From positions 3,534,001 to 3,598,000 of the forward strand of contig NC_014829.1 of NCBI RefSeq assembly GCF_000177235.2: a stretch of 64,000 nucleotides of DNA. The letters are read 5' to 3'. How positions within the stretch are numbered: position 1 is the stretch's first letter; each line of letters begins with the position of its first letter. A program made the translations under genes and the position numbers. This document shows positions 38,660 to 48,034 of the stretch, in pieces. The notes below the pieces were generated by a model that worked only from the letters and a program-made list of their open reading frames with translations, was not told the origin of the DNA and did not search any database. The stretch is from Evansella cellulosilytica DSM 2522. Lineage in GTDB: Bacteria; Bacillota; Bacilli; Bacillales; Salisediminibacteriaceae.

Positions 38660-40285
38660 TTAACTATTGACAAAGCTTTCACTGTTTAAAATCGTATTCA
38701 ACTTCTCCTGTAAGCTTTCAACCCCAATTCGCTTGTAAAAATCATGGAATGTTTCCCCTAATAATTTTTCGTCAGCGAAGTAAGTTACAAACTGGCGTAG
38801 TACTTCATTTAGATCTTCAGCCAATATTTTCCCTTTTAATTTTTCATTGAATTGTGCGTTAGTCGTAAGCGTTCCACCTACGTATATTTCAAAAGCCTCT
38901 ACCATCTTTTTCTCTTTATTTTTCATCAATATTCCCTGTAAACCAATGTCAGCAATTTGTCTCTGACCACAGGAATTCGGGCATCCAACCATATGAATTC
39001 GTACAGGTACGTCTAGGGAGACTTTTTCATCTAAATAGTTAGCAATATCTCTCATTCTTTCCTTCGTTTCTACTAATGCCAAATTACAATATTCAATACC
39101 TGTACATGAAACAGAATAGCCAATAAATTTAGGTGGATTTAGCGTAATTCTATTAAAAATAGATTCTTGTAATAGCGACTCTACATCTTCATCTTTTACA
39201 TTAGGAATGACAATATTTTGTGAGTTACACGTTCTGAGCTCTCCATTTCCATAATGCTTCGAGATACGAGCAAGCTCTAATAATTCATTTGCATCCATTC
39301 TACCAACAGGAACGTTAAAACCGATGTAGCTCAAGCCATTTTGCTTTTGTTGGTGAACACCGTAAAAATAGCCGGCGTTCCAGTTCCCAAGTTTGTTTTC
39401 ACCTTTATCTAATAAAGATACATATTCTAAAAGCTTTTCCTTGAACTTTTCTGTTCCCCAATCTGCAATTAAAAACTTAAGTCTTGCACGATGTCTTTTC
39501 TCACGGTAACCAAAATCTCTATAAATAGTCGTAATAGCAGTTGTTACTTCCTTTACCTGCTCTGGTCGAACGAAAACATCTACCTCTTCTGCTAAATATG
39601 GCTTAGAGGATAGACCACCACCAACGTATACATGGAATCCATTTACTTCTACTCCATCAATTACTTTAGTAGCAGGAACGAAGGACAGACAGTTAATTTC
39701 TGCATTTTGAGCATTTTGAACGTTTCCTGATATCGAAATTTTAAATTTACGTGGCAAGTTTGAGAACTGCTCATTTTTTTGAAATGACCAATATACGTCC
39801 TCGACAATATTTCTTGTGTCTACCGTTTCATTTGGATCAATACCGGCTAAAGGATTACCGACGATCGTTCTCATAATATCTCCACATGCCCCTACAGAGG
39901 ATAAACCTACTTTTTCTAGGCGACTAAATATATCTGGGATTTGCTCAATCGTTAGCCAATGGAATTGAATGGCTTGGCGAGTCGTAATGTCGACAACGCT
40001 GCGACCATAGTCTTTTGCAATTTCCGCTAACGCAACAGTCTGCTCATTTGTTAAGATCCCGGATGGTACATTGACTCGCATCATGAAATAGCCGTCTTCC
40101 TTTGGCTTTTGTAAGTAGAGACCTGCCCATTTAAATAGATTCCACTGATCTTTAGGGATTGATTCAAAACCATCTTTTGCATATTGAGGAATATCATTTA
40201 GTATTTCTAGTCCATCTTTCTCTAGCTTTAACTTTTCTTCTTTACTTAGTTTTTCATTATCAGCCCAAACTTTTGTATAACTCAT
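38660..40285 (-). CDS. Ferredoxin-type siroheme sulfite/nitrite reductase
   Basis: 541 residues from the ATG 6 bases after GGAGG. Two ferrodoxin-like halves and the siroheme-[4Fe-4S] ligands Cys394, Cys400 (SVSCTGIEYC), Cys435 and Cys439 (GCPNSCG). It reduces sulfite to sulfide with six electrons. The single-subunit form with no flavoprotein (cysJ) gene next to it suggests ferredoxin as donor. Its place after cysC favours sulfite over nitrite. Codon use and length are normal for the family. Confidence 0.9.
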   Translation of the reverse strand: MSYTKVWADNEKLSKEEKLKLEKDGLEILNDIPQYAKDGFESIPKDQWNLFKWAGLYLQKPKEDGYFMMRVNVPSGILTNEQTVALAEIAKDYGRSVVDITTRQAIQFHWLTIEQIPDIFSRLEKVGLSSVGACGDIMRTIVGNPLAGIDPNETVDTRNIVEDVYWSFQKNEQFSNLPRKFKISISGNVQNAQNAEINCLSFVPATKVIDGVEVNGFHVYVGGGLSSKPYLAEEVDVFVRPEQVKEVTTAITTIYRDFGYREKRHRARLKFLIADWGTEKFKEKLLEYVSLLDKGENKLGNWNAGYFYGVHQQKQNGLSYIGFNVPVGRMDANELLELARISKHYGNGELRTCNSQNIVIPNVKDEDVESLLQESIFNRITLNPPKFIGYSVSCTGIEYCNLALVETKERMRDIANYLDEKVSLDVPVRIHMVGCPNSCGQRQIADIGLQGILMKNKEKKMVEAFEIYVGGTLTTNAQFNEKLKGKILAEDLNEVLRQFVTYFADEKLLGETFHDFYKRIGVESLQEKLNTILNSESFVNS

Positions 40286-40297
40286 CGTCACCCTCCA

Positions 40298-40906
40298 TTA
40301 AATCACTTTTAATTCTTTCAAATGTGCTACAACTTTATTAACTGAATCATCTATCAGTTCCTTGTCTGTTTCAATTACAACCTCAGCATTTTCTGGTTCC
40401 TCATACGGTGCACTAATTCCCGTGAATGCTGGAATTTCCCCATCACGCGCTTTCTTATAAAGGCCTTTCGGGTCACGACGCTCGCATTCATCTAACGCAC
40501 ATTTTGTATAGACTTCATGAAACTCGCCGCTCTCTAGAAGGCTTCTCACTAATTGGCGGTCTTCTCGATAAGGAGAAATAAAAGCAGTTAATACAACAAT
40601 ACCTGCATCAACGAATAGCTTAGATACCTCTCCAATTCTTCGAATATTTTCTTTTCGATCGTCAGGTTGAAAACCGAGCCCTTTATTTAAACCATGGCGA
40701 ATGTTATCCCCATCAAGGACATACGTTCTAATACCCTGATCATGCAGCTTTTTCTCCACTGCGTTCGCCAATGTTGATTTTCCTGAACCCGATAGTCCAG
40801 TAAACCATACGACACTTCCTTTATGATTATTGAGCGATTGGCGATCTTCCTTTGAAACCGTCGTGTTATGCCAATGAATGTTTTCAACTTTTTCCTGTTG
40901 GCTCAT
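40298..40906 (-). CDS. cysC: Adenylylsulfate kinase
   Basis: 202 residues with P-loop GLSGSGKS and the family motifs [10 protein letters not shown] and FISPYREDR. It phosphorylates APS to PAPS. The start ATG overlaps the sat stop (ATGA). The CysH in this operon looks like an APS reductase, so PAPS may serve other sulfation or be a bypass. Confidence 0.94.
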   Translation of the reverse strand: MSQQEKVENIHWHNTTVSKEDRQSLNNHKGSVVWFTGLSGSGKSTLANAVEKKLHDQGIRTYVLDGDNIRHGLNKGLGFQPDDRKENIRRIGEVSKLFVDAGIVVLTAFISPYREDRQLVRSLLESGEFHEVYTKCALDECERRDPKGLYKKARDGEIPAFTGISAPYEEPENAEVVIETDKELIDDSVNKVVAHLKELKVI

Positions 40907-42042
40907 ACCGTCACCTTCATTCCACGTATCAACACTTGAACAACCTCATGTCGACTAAACTCTGGTGGTGGTGTTTCTCCATTTTTGAGCATTTCTCTCA
41001 CTTTTGTTCCAGATAAGATGACACGATCTTCTTTACTATGTGGACACGTTTTCGTCGATGTCATATTACCGCATTTTTTACAGAAGAAGCTATGCTCAAA
41101 GAACAACGGTGTTATACCTAACTCTTCCTGTGTGAAATGATTAAATATGAGCTGCGCATCGTAAGTACCGTAATAATCACCTACACCTGCATGATCTCTA
41201 CCTACAATAAAATGCGTGCAACCGTAATTTTTTCTGACTAGTGAATGAAATATCGCCTCTCTAGGCCCTGCGTACCTCATCGATGCTGGGAAAACTGCTA
41301 AAAATACTCTATCAGCTGGGTAGTAGTTTTCTAGTAACACTTCGTAACTTTCCATCCGTACATCTGCAGGAATATCATCCGCCTTCGTTTCACCTACTAG
41401 TGGGTTTAAAAATAACCCATCTACAATTTCTAAAGCCGTTTTTTGAATATACTCATGTGCACGATGAACTGGATTACGTGTTTGAAATCCAACAACTGTT
41501 TTCCAACCACGATTTTCGAATGTTTTACGCGTCTCTATTGGTGTTAAGTAATATGTCGCAAACGACTCCTTCTTCGGAACCTTTACCAACGTTATTTGCC
41601 CAGCTGCATAAACATTACCTCTATCATAGAGCTTCTTTACACCTGGATGTGCCGTTTCTGTTGTTTTATACACATGGTCGGCTTCTTCCAATTTATTCGG
41701 GGTAAAAAGCTCAGATAACTCTATTATGCCATAAATAGTACCCTCATAGGATAACTTTGTTTTTTGACCAACTTTCAAACTATTTGCCGTTTCTTCTGAG
41801 ATTGGTAAAGTAATAGGAATACTCCACACGGTCCCATCCGCCAACCTCATATTTTGAACAACGGATGTATAATCTGCTTCACTCATAAATCCTTTTAGAG
41901 GACTGTATGCCCCATTGGCGATTAGTTCCAAATCTGAAAGTGCTGTTCTATCAATCTCTATCGTTTGAAAAACATCTGAATAATCATATTGCTCATTTAT
42001 GCGATGAATAAGTGTTCCTCCGTGCGGTTGACTCAAAGTCAT
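40903..42042 (-). CDS. sat: Sulfate adenylyltransferase
   Basis: 379 residues from the ATG after GAGGGG; a longer start at 42081 overlaps cysH. Motifs: [15 protein letters not shown] (the HxxH-type site), [12 protein letters not shown], and a CX2C/CX8-type cysteine cluster near [16 protein letters not shown], as in dissimilatory-like Sat. It activates sulfate with ATP to APS. It lies between cysH and cysC. Confidence 0.95.
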   Translation of the reverse strand: MTLSQPHGGTLIHRINEQYDYSDVFQTIEIDRTALSDLELIANGAYSPLKGFMSEADYTSVVQNMRLADGTVWSIPITLPISEETANSLKVGQKTKLSYEGTIYGIIELSELFTPNKLEEADHVYKTTETAHPGVKKLYDRGNVYAAGQITLVKVPKKESFATYYLTPIETRKTFENRGWKTVVGFQTRNPVHRAHEYIQKTALEIVDGLFLNPLVGETKADDIPADVRMESYEVLLENYYPADRVFLAVFPASMRYAGPREAIFHSLVRKNYGCTHFIVGRDHAGVGDYYGTYDAQLIFNHFTQEELGITPLFFEHSFFCKKCGNMTSTKTCPHSKEDRVILSGTKVREMLKNGETPPPEFSRHEVVQVLIRGMKVTV

Positions 42043-42061
42043 GCTTATTTCCCCTCTCATG

Positions 42062-42781
42062 TTATTTTGTGTGTAATCCACATTCGGTTTTATTACTCCC
42101 GGACCACCTTCCAGCCCTTAAGTCCTCACCTTCCTCTACTGGGAAAGTGCATTTGCTACAGCCAATACTTGGGTAGCCTTGATCATGTAGCTTATTGTAC
42201 GGCAAGTTAAACAAATGAATATACTCCCAGATTTCATCCCATGTCCAATGGATAAGTGGACATATTTTGATAGATTGAAACTTATCATCCTTATTTACAA
42301 ATTGCGTATTTGCTCTCGTCGGTGATTGTTCTCGTCTTAACCCCGACAACCATGCTTTACTCCCTGACAATACAGACTTTAGCGGAGTATTTTTTCGGAG
42401 CTTACAGCAAAGGTCAGGATTTTTTATCCATAATTCATTACCATATTGATCTGCTTGTTCCTCTAAAGTTATTTCTGGCTGTTTCAACTCAATACGAAGA
42501 CTCGGATACTTTTTCTTCATCTGTTCAATTAATTCATACGTTTCATCGAAATGTACGTTCGTATCAAGAAATACGACCTTTGCATCCTTCTTTACTTTAC
42601 TAATGAGATCTATGAGAACGATCCCTTCTGCACCAAAGCTACACGCATAGACTAAATCATCGTTAAATTGCTCATATGCCCATTTGATAACATGCAACGC
42701 GTCATTTTTCATTTTCGCGTTAAGATCAGCGTAATCCTGATCTTTCAAATTTTCATAGAGTAATACTTGATTACTCATCAT
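42062..42781 (-). CDS. cysH: APS (phospho)adenylylsulfate reductase
   Basis: 239 residues. Cys125-Cys126, Cys208 and Cys211 (CCKLRK, CSKC) are the [4Fe-4S] ligands of APS-reducing CysH proteins, and ECGLH (Cys234) is the active-site tail. It reduces APS/PAPS to sulfite with thioredoxin. Its ATG overlaps the cysP stop, so the two are coupled. Confidence 0.93.
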   Translation of the reverse strand: MMSNQVLLYENLKDQDYADLNAKMKNDALHVIKWAYEQFNDDLVYACSFGAEGIVLIDLISKVKKDAKVVFLDTNVHFDETYELIEQMKKKYPSLRIELKQPEITLEEQADQYGNELWIKNPDLCCKLRKNTPLKSVLSGSKAWLSGLRREQSPTRANTQFVNKDDKFQSIKICPLIHWTWDEIWEYIHLFNLPYNKLHDQGYPSIGCSKCTFPVEEGEDLRAGRWSGSNKTECGLHTK

Positions 42782-43863
42782 TAAATTCCTCCTCCTTCGT
42801 TATGCACCGACCTTTTTTCTTCCTTCGTTGACCTGTATAAACTAATTGAGCCAAAGGTTGTGACAAAAATACTTATTACGATAATCATCATATACGGATT
42901 AGGCATTAATAGTGTATGTATTAAGCTAAAAGAGACAACGAGTGACATCACAGGTGAGACAATCCACACTTTTATGATTTTTTGAATAACTGATTTCTGC
43001 CATAATTGAAATCCAGTTTCTGCTGTACCGACCCCAACAATAGCGGAAGTAGTTGCTTGCGTTAACGGTACTGGGATTCCAAAAATGGATGCAACAATGA
43101 CTAAAGCTCCACCTGTTCCTGAGACCGCAATACCTTGTAGCTTTGATAATTTTGTGATTTTCTTTCCATTTGTTTCTAACACTGCCCCACCTAGTAAGAG
43201 AGCACCAAGTGCTACAAACAGTGCACCTAACCATATTCCTAAAGTTTCTTCCATGATGCCAGCCCCTATTAATGGGCCAATTGCATTTGCTACATTGTTC
43301 ATCCCTGCTGAAAAAGCTTCCACAAATCCAGTAAGTATAAGTAGTATAGAAAGAATTTTCTTCCACTTTGCTCCTTTCAGTCTTCCTGGATATTTTTTTT
43401 CGAAGTAACTAATCATTTTCTGAATGCAATAAGCTATTACAAATGCTGCGATTGGAACAATAAGCCAAAAGGAGACAATAAATAGAACATTATTAACAAA
43501 TAAAGATTGGAAAGCTACGCCAACTCCTACAATAGATCCGATTGTCACTTCACTAGTCGATAGGGGAATCCCGATCATATTTGCGATAAATAAAGTAAGG
43601 GTTGCTGAGAATAAAATAATGAGCACTACCTCAACGGACAAGATATTTGCTGGGATTATTCCTTCCCCTACTGTTTTTACCACTTGCCCACTTCCAATAA
43701 CAGCACCTAAAAAAGCACCTAATCCAACTAATAGTAGCGCTAATCTTTTCTTTTTTATTGCTCCTGCCCCATATGCAGGACCCATCGTCGCAGCCGCTCC
43801 GCTAGCACCAATATTCATAGCAAAAAATAACGCAATAATGATCGCAACGTATGTCAAAAACAT
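42781..43863 (-). CDS. cysP: Sulfate permease, PiT family
   Basis: 360 residues from the ATG at 43863, which gives the N-terminus seen in B. subtilis CysP (MFLTYVAII...FFAMNIGASGAA). The TTG at 43884 has a poor RBS spacing. About ten membrane segments, two PiT-type signature halves (SGAAATMGPAYGAGAIKKK near the start and NNVANAIGPLIGAG in the middle). It takes up sulfate. It is the first gene of the S-box cys operon. Confidence 0.92.
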   Translation of the reverse strand: MFLTYVAIIIALFFAMNIGASGAAATMGPAYGAGAIKKKRLALLLVGLGAFLGAVIGSGQVVKTVGEGIIPANILSVEVVLIILFSATLTLFIANMIGIPLSTSEVTIGSIVGVGVAFQSLFVNNVLFIVSFWLIVPIAAFVIAYCIQKMISYFEKKYPGRLKGAKWKKILSILLILTGFVEAFSAGMNNVANAIGPLIGAGIMEETLGIWLGALFVALGALLLGGAVLETNGKKITKLSKLQGIAVSGTGGALVIVASIFGIPVPLTQATTSAIVGVGTAETGFQLWQKSVIQKIIKVWIVSPVMSLVVSFSLIHTLLMPNPYMMIIVISIFVTTFGSISLYRSTKEEKRSVHNEGGGI

Positions 43864-43946
43864 TTCCCACAACCCTTTCTTCAAACCACCAACCTACAAA
43901 ACCTATAATTCTTGTAATTCCTACATGTTTACTATGAATTAAACGA

Positions 43947-43975
43947 AATAAAAAAGACCTCTTATGCAGAGGTCG
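43947..43975 (-). terminator. Riboswitch terminator of cys operon
   Basis: GACCTCT and AGAGGTC arms, followed on the minus strand by TTTTTTATTT. Confidence 0.88.
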
Positions 43976-43998
43976 ATATTCTCGTTAACTGAGCAAAT

Positions 43999-44106
43999 CG
44001 TCCCCTCATCTATCAGAAAATCATCTGCTGGAGTTAGCACCTTTGAATTCAATGGTTGCCGAGGTCTCTATGGGCCAGTTCCCTAAACCTCTCTTGATAA
44101 GGTTCA
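43999..44106 (-). promoter_or_regulatory. SAM-I riboswitch of cysP operon
   Basis: Minus strand: GAACCTTATCAAGAGAGG, AGGGAACTGGCCC, CTCGGCAACC and closing GATGAGGGGAC. This is the third S-box of the window; AdoMet would stop sulfate uptake and reduction. Confidence 0.95.
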
Positions 44107-44128
44107 TATTATAAAAATTCTTTGTTAC

Positions 44129-44158
44129 ATCATGCCATACATAAAGATATATAGTCAA
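44129..44158 (-). promoter_or_regulatory. SigmaA promoter of cys operon
   Basis: Minus strand: TTGACT (44153-44158), 18-bp spacer, CATGAT (44129-44134), 23 bases before the riboswitch. Confidence 0.72.
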
Positions 44159-44210
44159 TAGGAATTTCAAAATTTTTAATTCATATACATTAAATTGTGT
44201 AAAAGAGGCG

Positions 44211-44252
44211 AGGATGACTCAAAAGGTTGCATTTTTCCTTTTCAGTCATCCT
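44211..44252 (-). terminator. Covarying hairpin after catabolic operon
   Basis: Arms AGGATGACTCAAAAGG and CCTTTTCAGTCATCCTT (one-base offset). It is the GGATGACT member of the family, 44 bases after the aldehyde dehydrogenase stop. Confidence 0.75.
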
Positions 44253-44295
44253 TACTATTACTTTTTCGAGACATCCACGTCTACACGTTGAGGCA

Positions 44296-45741
44296 CTATA
44301 GCCATTTTTGTAATTGAAAGCAGACTACCTTTGGCTCTGTCATCGCTTCAATTGCCGATCTTACACCTTCTCTTCCTAGGCCAGATCCTTTAATACCTCC
44401 AAATGGCATTGCATCAATACGATAATCGCTGCTATCATTTACCATAATGCCCCCTACTGCCATGTTTTGAATCGTATAGTAGGCGTTGTCAATATTATTA
44501 GTAAATACCCCTGCCTGCAACCCATAGTTTACGCTGTTAGAACGTGCTACGGCCTCCTCTACATTATTAACAGGAAATACAAGAACGACTGGTCCAAATA
44601 TTTCTTCCTTTGCTATTTTCGCACCTTCTGGAACATCCGTTAATATTGTAGGTTCATAAAATGCACCTGTTCTTTTTCCCCCTGTGTGGAGCTTTGCTCC
44701 TCTGTACAGTGCATCATTCACCCACGCTTCTACTCGCTTTGCTTCACGTTCATTTATAAGCGGCCCCATATCCGTAGACTCTAGTAGTTTATCACCGACT
44801 TTTAGTTTCGTCGTTTCTTCTACTAGTGCCGTTAAAAATTGATTATAGCTTTCTTTTTCTACATAGATTCGTTGAACGCCGATACAATTTTGCCCTACTG
44901 CAGAAAATGCCCCTGAGACACATGCTGCAACTGCTTCAGATTGATTCGCATCATTTAGAACGATGACGGGCGAATTTGATCCTAGTTCCATATTCACTTT
45001 CTTTAAGCCAGCTTGCTTTGCAATTTTCTCTCCTGTTTCAAGTCCGCCAGTAAAAGATATCATTTTTACATTTGGATGAGTGATGAGTGTTTCACCTATG
45101 TCCTTACCAGAACCGGTGAGGACCGATAAATACCCTTTAGGTAAGCCTGATTTTACAAATGCTTCCGCTAACAATAGTGCACTCAAAGGTGTAACAGAAG
45201 CAGGCTTTACAACAATCGGATTTCCTGCTGCAATAGCGGGACCAATTTTGTGTGCAACTAAATTTAATGGGTCGTTAAAGGGCGTTATCGCACCTATCAC
45301 ACCAATTGGAAAACGATAATGATAACCCACTCGGTTTTCGCTACCTTCCATTTGATCAAAATTAATCGTTTCGCCATTCACTCTTCTTGCTTCTTCTGCA
45401 CTTATTTTAATCGTCTGGATTGTGCGCTTTACTTCTCCTCTTGCCTCCTTGATTGTTTTACTGCCTTCCGTAGCAATTGTCCTCGCGTATTTTTCTTTAT
45501 TTTCTTCAATGTAGTTAGCAACATTATTAAGAATGCGAATTCTTTCGTGCGTGGGCCAAGCTGCATGATTTTTCAAGACAGAATGCCCTTTATCAATTGC
45601 CAATAGCATTTGTTTATTAGAGGCTAAAGGAACTTTTGCAATGATCTCGTTGTTTTCTGGATTATAAACATGAAAGAATTCCTCAGCATCCACCCAGTCT
45701 CCAGCAATGAGCATCTTTTCCACCAATACATCTGTATGCAT
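44296..45741 (-). CDS. NAD(P)-dependent aldehyde dehydrogenase
   Basis: 481 residues. Catalytic cysteine in VGQNC, general-base glutamate in NMELGSNSP, cofactor motif FTGGLETGEKIA. It oxidises an aldehyde to an acid. It is the last gene of the operon with an ectoine-hydrolase-like protein, so a semialdehyde such as aspartate semialdehyde, the role of DoeC in Halomonas, is a plausible substrate (inference). AAGGAGGG precedes the ATG. Confidence 0.85.
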   Translation of the reverse strand: MHTDVLVEKMLIAGDWVDAEEFFHVYNPENNEIIAKVPLASNKQMLLAIDKGHSVLKNHAAWPTHERIRILNNVANYIEENKEKYARTIATEGSKTIKEARGEVKRTIQTIKISAEEARRVNGETINFDQMEGSENRVGYHYRFPIGVIGAITPFNDPLNLVAHKIGPAIAAGNPIVVKPASVTPLSALLLAEAFVKSGLPKGYLSVLTGSGKDIGETLITHPNVKMISFTGGLETGEKIAKQAGLKKVNMELGSNSPVIVLNDANQSEAVAACVSGAFSAVGQNCIGVQRIYVEKESYNQFLTALVEETTKLKVGDKLLESTDMGPLINEREAKRVEAWVNDALYRGAKLHTGGKRTGAFYEPTILTDVPEGAKIAKEEIFGPVVLVFPVNNVEEAVARSNSVNYGLQAGVFTNNIDNAYYTIQNMAVGGIMVNDSSDYRIDAMPFGGIKGSGLGREGVRSAIEAMTEPKVVCFQLQKWL

Positions 45742-45773
45742 CTTGCACCACCCTCCTTAAATTTCCTAATCCA

Positions 45774-46811
45774 TTATTGATTTTTAAAATGAAGTAAATC
45801 AATCAATAATGAATAGGCTGTTTCAGTTAAGCCAGCTCCAGGCCCCGTTAGCATAATTGAACCCGCTAAATCGCATTCATATACAATCGCATTTGTTGCT
45901 CCAGAAACACCAGCAAGTGGGTCGTTAATTTCGATTAATTCAGGTTGTACTGATGCCTTTACTTGCCCATTCTCATCACCTTTTATTTTGGCAATTAATC
46001 GCCACACTTTGTTTTCTCGTAACGCCTCACTCACCTTCTCATTCGTAATATTACGGATGCCAACACACGGGATATCATTTGCTTTTAACTCCGTATTCAT
46101 CACGTAGTTAGCCAAAATTGTCGCCTTGTACCTGGCATCAAAACCATCTACATCACTTGTTGGATCTGCTTCTGCATAACCAAGGTTTTGTGCCTTTTTT
46201 AAAGCTTCCTCATAAGAACAACCTTTTTCCATTTCTGTAATCATATAATTTGTAGTTCCATTTAGAATACCTCTTATTTCCTTAATTTTATTGCCAGCAA
46301 GTGTGACTAACGGTAACCTTAAAGCTGGTGTTCCACTCATCACAGTTCCTTCAAATCCCCAGTACGCATTATTTTCTTTTGCCAATTTGCTCAGTTCTCT
46401 GTATGCTAATGCTACTGGCCCCTTATTTGTGGTAACAACACTTTTTCCCTCTTTAAATGCAGCTTTGCAGTGGTCAATTGCTGGTTGCCCCGTTTCCACG
46501 TCAGTAAAGGTTACTTCTACAATTACATCTGCATTACTCTTCTTGATCGTCTCTAGACTATCCATCCCCCTTACAAGACCACTCTCATCTGAATACGCTT
46601 TCAAGTTTCCTGTCTTATTTATGGTTTCAATCAATCTTGATACATTAAGACCATTAGGGTTGTAGAGAGAACCTTTCATTACATCCGAAACCGCGACTAC
46701 TTCAAAATCCAAATCATATTTTTTAAAGAATTCATCTTTCTTCTCATACAGTAATTTTGCTAAAGTTTGACCGACTCCACCAAAACCAATAAAGGCAATT
46801 TTAGTTGTCAT
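45774..46811 (-). CDS. Homoserine-dehydrogenase-like protein without ACT domain
   Basis: 345 residues. Rossmann motif IAFIGFGGVGQTLA, catalytic region EGTVMSGTPALR, NGTTNYM and AEADPTSDVDGFDARYK. It lacks the C-terminal ACT regulatory domain of the biosynthetic enzyme, which fits a catabolic or paralogous role: interconversion of aspartate semialdehyde and homoserine. It overlaps the M20 gene by 11 bases, so it is co-translated in the operon. Confidence 0.85.
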   Translation of the reverse strand: MTTKIAFIGFGGVGQTLAKLLYEKKDEFFKKYDLDFEVVAVSDVMKGSLYNPNGLNVSRLIETINKTGNLKAYSDESGLVRGMDSLETIKKSNADVIVEVTFTDVETGQPAIDHCKAAFKEGKSVVTTNKGPVALAYRELSKLAKENNAYWGFEGTVMSGTPALRLPLVTLAGNKIKEIRGILNGTTNYMITEMEKGCSYEEALKKAQNLGYAEADPTSDVDGFDARYKATILANYVMNTELKANDIPCVGIRNITNEKVSEALRENKVWRLIAKIKGDENGQVKASVQPELIEINDPLAGVSGATNAIVYECDLAGSIMLTGPGAGLTETAYSLLIDLLHFKNQ

Positions 46812-48009
46812 CCGCTTCCCTCCTTACCTCAGTATTTATTAAATCGCAAGCACACGCTGTCAATACTGCCACGCCTATCGGAAGTGCTTTTTCATTTAAT
46901 TGAAATTGAGGTGTATGCAGCTGAAATTCTTTCTCCTCAAATGCACTACCTAAGAAAAACATAGATCCAGGAACAACAGCTGTCATATGTCCGAAATCTT
47001 CACCACCCATACCAAACGGTTCCTCAATTATCTTCATGTCAGGATACAACCTTTTTGCATTTTTCTTCATGAGTCTTGTAATAGCAGCATCATTATATAG
47101 GGCTGGTTCCCCTCGTTGAATGGTCAAATCAAAGGTTCCACCAAAAGCTTCACAAATTTTCGCTACCGCTTCTAATTCCTTGATGAGTTGAGATCGAATA
47201 GTAGATTTATAGGATCTGATCGTACCACCAATGGTTACTTTTTCAGGTATAACATTTTTAGATCCTTCTGCCTTTAACTCCCCGACACTAATCGTTCCAA
47301 CGTGTAATGGGTCTATTTTTCTGCTTATCAAACTATATATCCCTTGTAAAACAAAGCTACTAATCCATATTGGATCCACTGTTTGATGCGGATAGCCACC
47401 ATGACCACCCTTTCCTGAAATCGTTAATTCAAAATTATCGATATTCGCCATGCTAGGACCTTCATTTACTTGTATTTCCCCTACTTTTCTCCAAGGACAA
47501 ACATGCACGCTAATTATTGCATCAACTTCATCCAATATTCCGTTCTTGATAAAGTAAGGTGCTCCTGTTAGCCCTTCATCGTTTGCACTTTCTTCTGCAG
47601 GCTGGAAAATAAATTTTATCGTGCCTTTCAAATTGTCATCCTTCATCTCTTCGTTTAATAACTTCGATGCTCCTAGTAGCATCGACATATGTGCATCATG
47701 CCCACAAGCATGCATCACGTTCAAATTTTTAGAAGCATATTTCAAATTTGTTTTCTCTTGTATAGGAAGGGCATCCATATCTGCACGAAGAGCAATAACA
47801 CGCCCAGGACCATTTGATATCGTAGCTACTATTCCATGTTCTGCAATATTTGTTTCAATGTCAGTGATGCCAAAAGATTTTAGCACTCGCACAATATAGT
47901 CGCTCGTGTTAGACTCTTCAAAACTTAATTCGGGATATTGGTGAAAATAACGACGCCATTCTATTAATTCTTGCTTTAAATTTTCTGCGCACTTTGCAAT
48001 AGTTTTCAA
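46801..48009 (-). CDS. M20-family amidohydrolase (N-acyl amino acid deacylase type)
   Basis: 402 residues with the M20D landmarks RADMDALPIQE, MHACGHDAHM (metal ligands), PAEE and GGEDFG. The family removes acyl groups from N-acyl amino acids. In this operon it is a good candidate to deacetylate N-acetyl-2,4-diaminobutyrate from ectoine opening; Proteobacteria use the unrelated DoeB/EutE (aspartoacylase fold). The start is TTG after GGGAGGG. Substrate assignment is inference. Confidence 0.83.
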   Translation of the reverse strand: MKTIAKCAENLKQELIEWRRYFHQYPELSFEESNTSDYIVRVLKSFGITDIETNIAEHGIVATISNGPGRVIALRADMDALPIQEKTNLKYASKNLNVMHACGHDAHMSMLLGASKLLNEEMKDDNLKGTIKFIFQPAEESANDEGLTGAPYFIKNGILDEVDAIISVHVCPWRKVGEIQVNEGPSMANIDNFELTISGKGGHGGYPHQTVDPIWISSFVLQGIYSLISRKIDPLHVGTISVGELKAEGSKNVIPEKVTIGGTIRSYKSTIRSQLIKELEAVAKICEAFGGTFDLTIQRGEPALYNDAAITRLMKKNAKRLYPDMKIIEEPFGMGGEDFGHMTAVVPGSMFFLGSAFEEKEFQLHTPQFQLNEKALPIGVAVLTACACDLINTEVRREADDN

Positions 48010-48034
48010 CAGATACCCTCCCGTTCTATTATTT

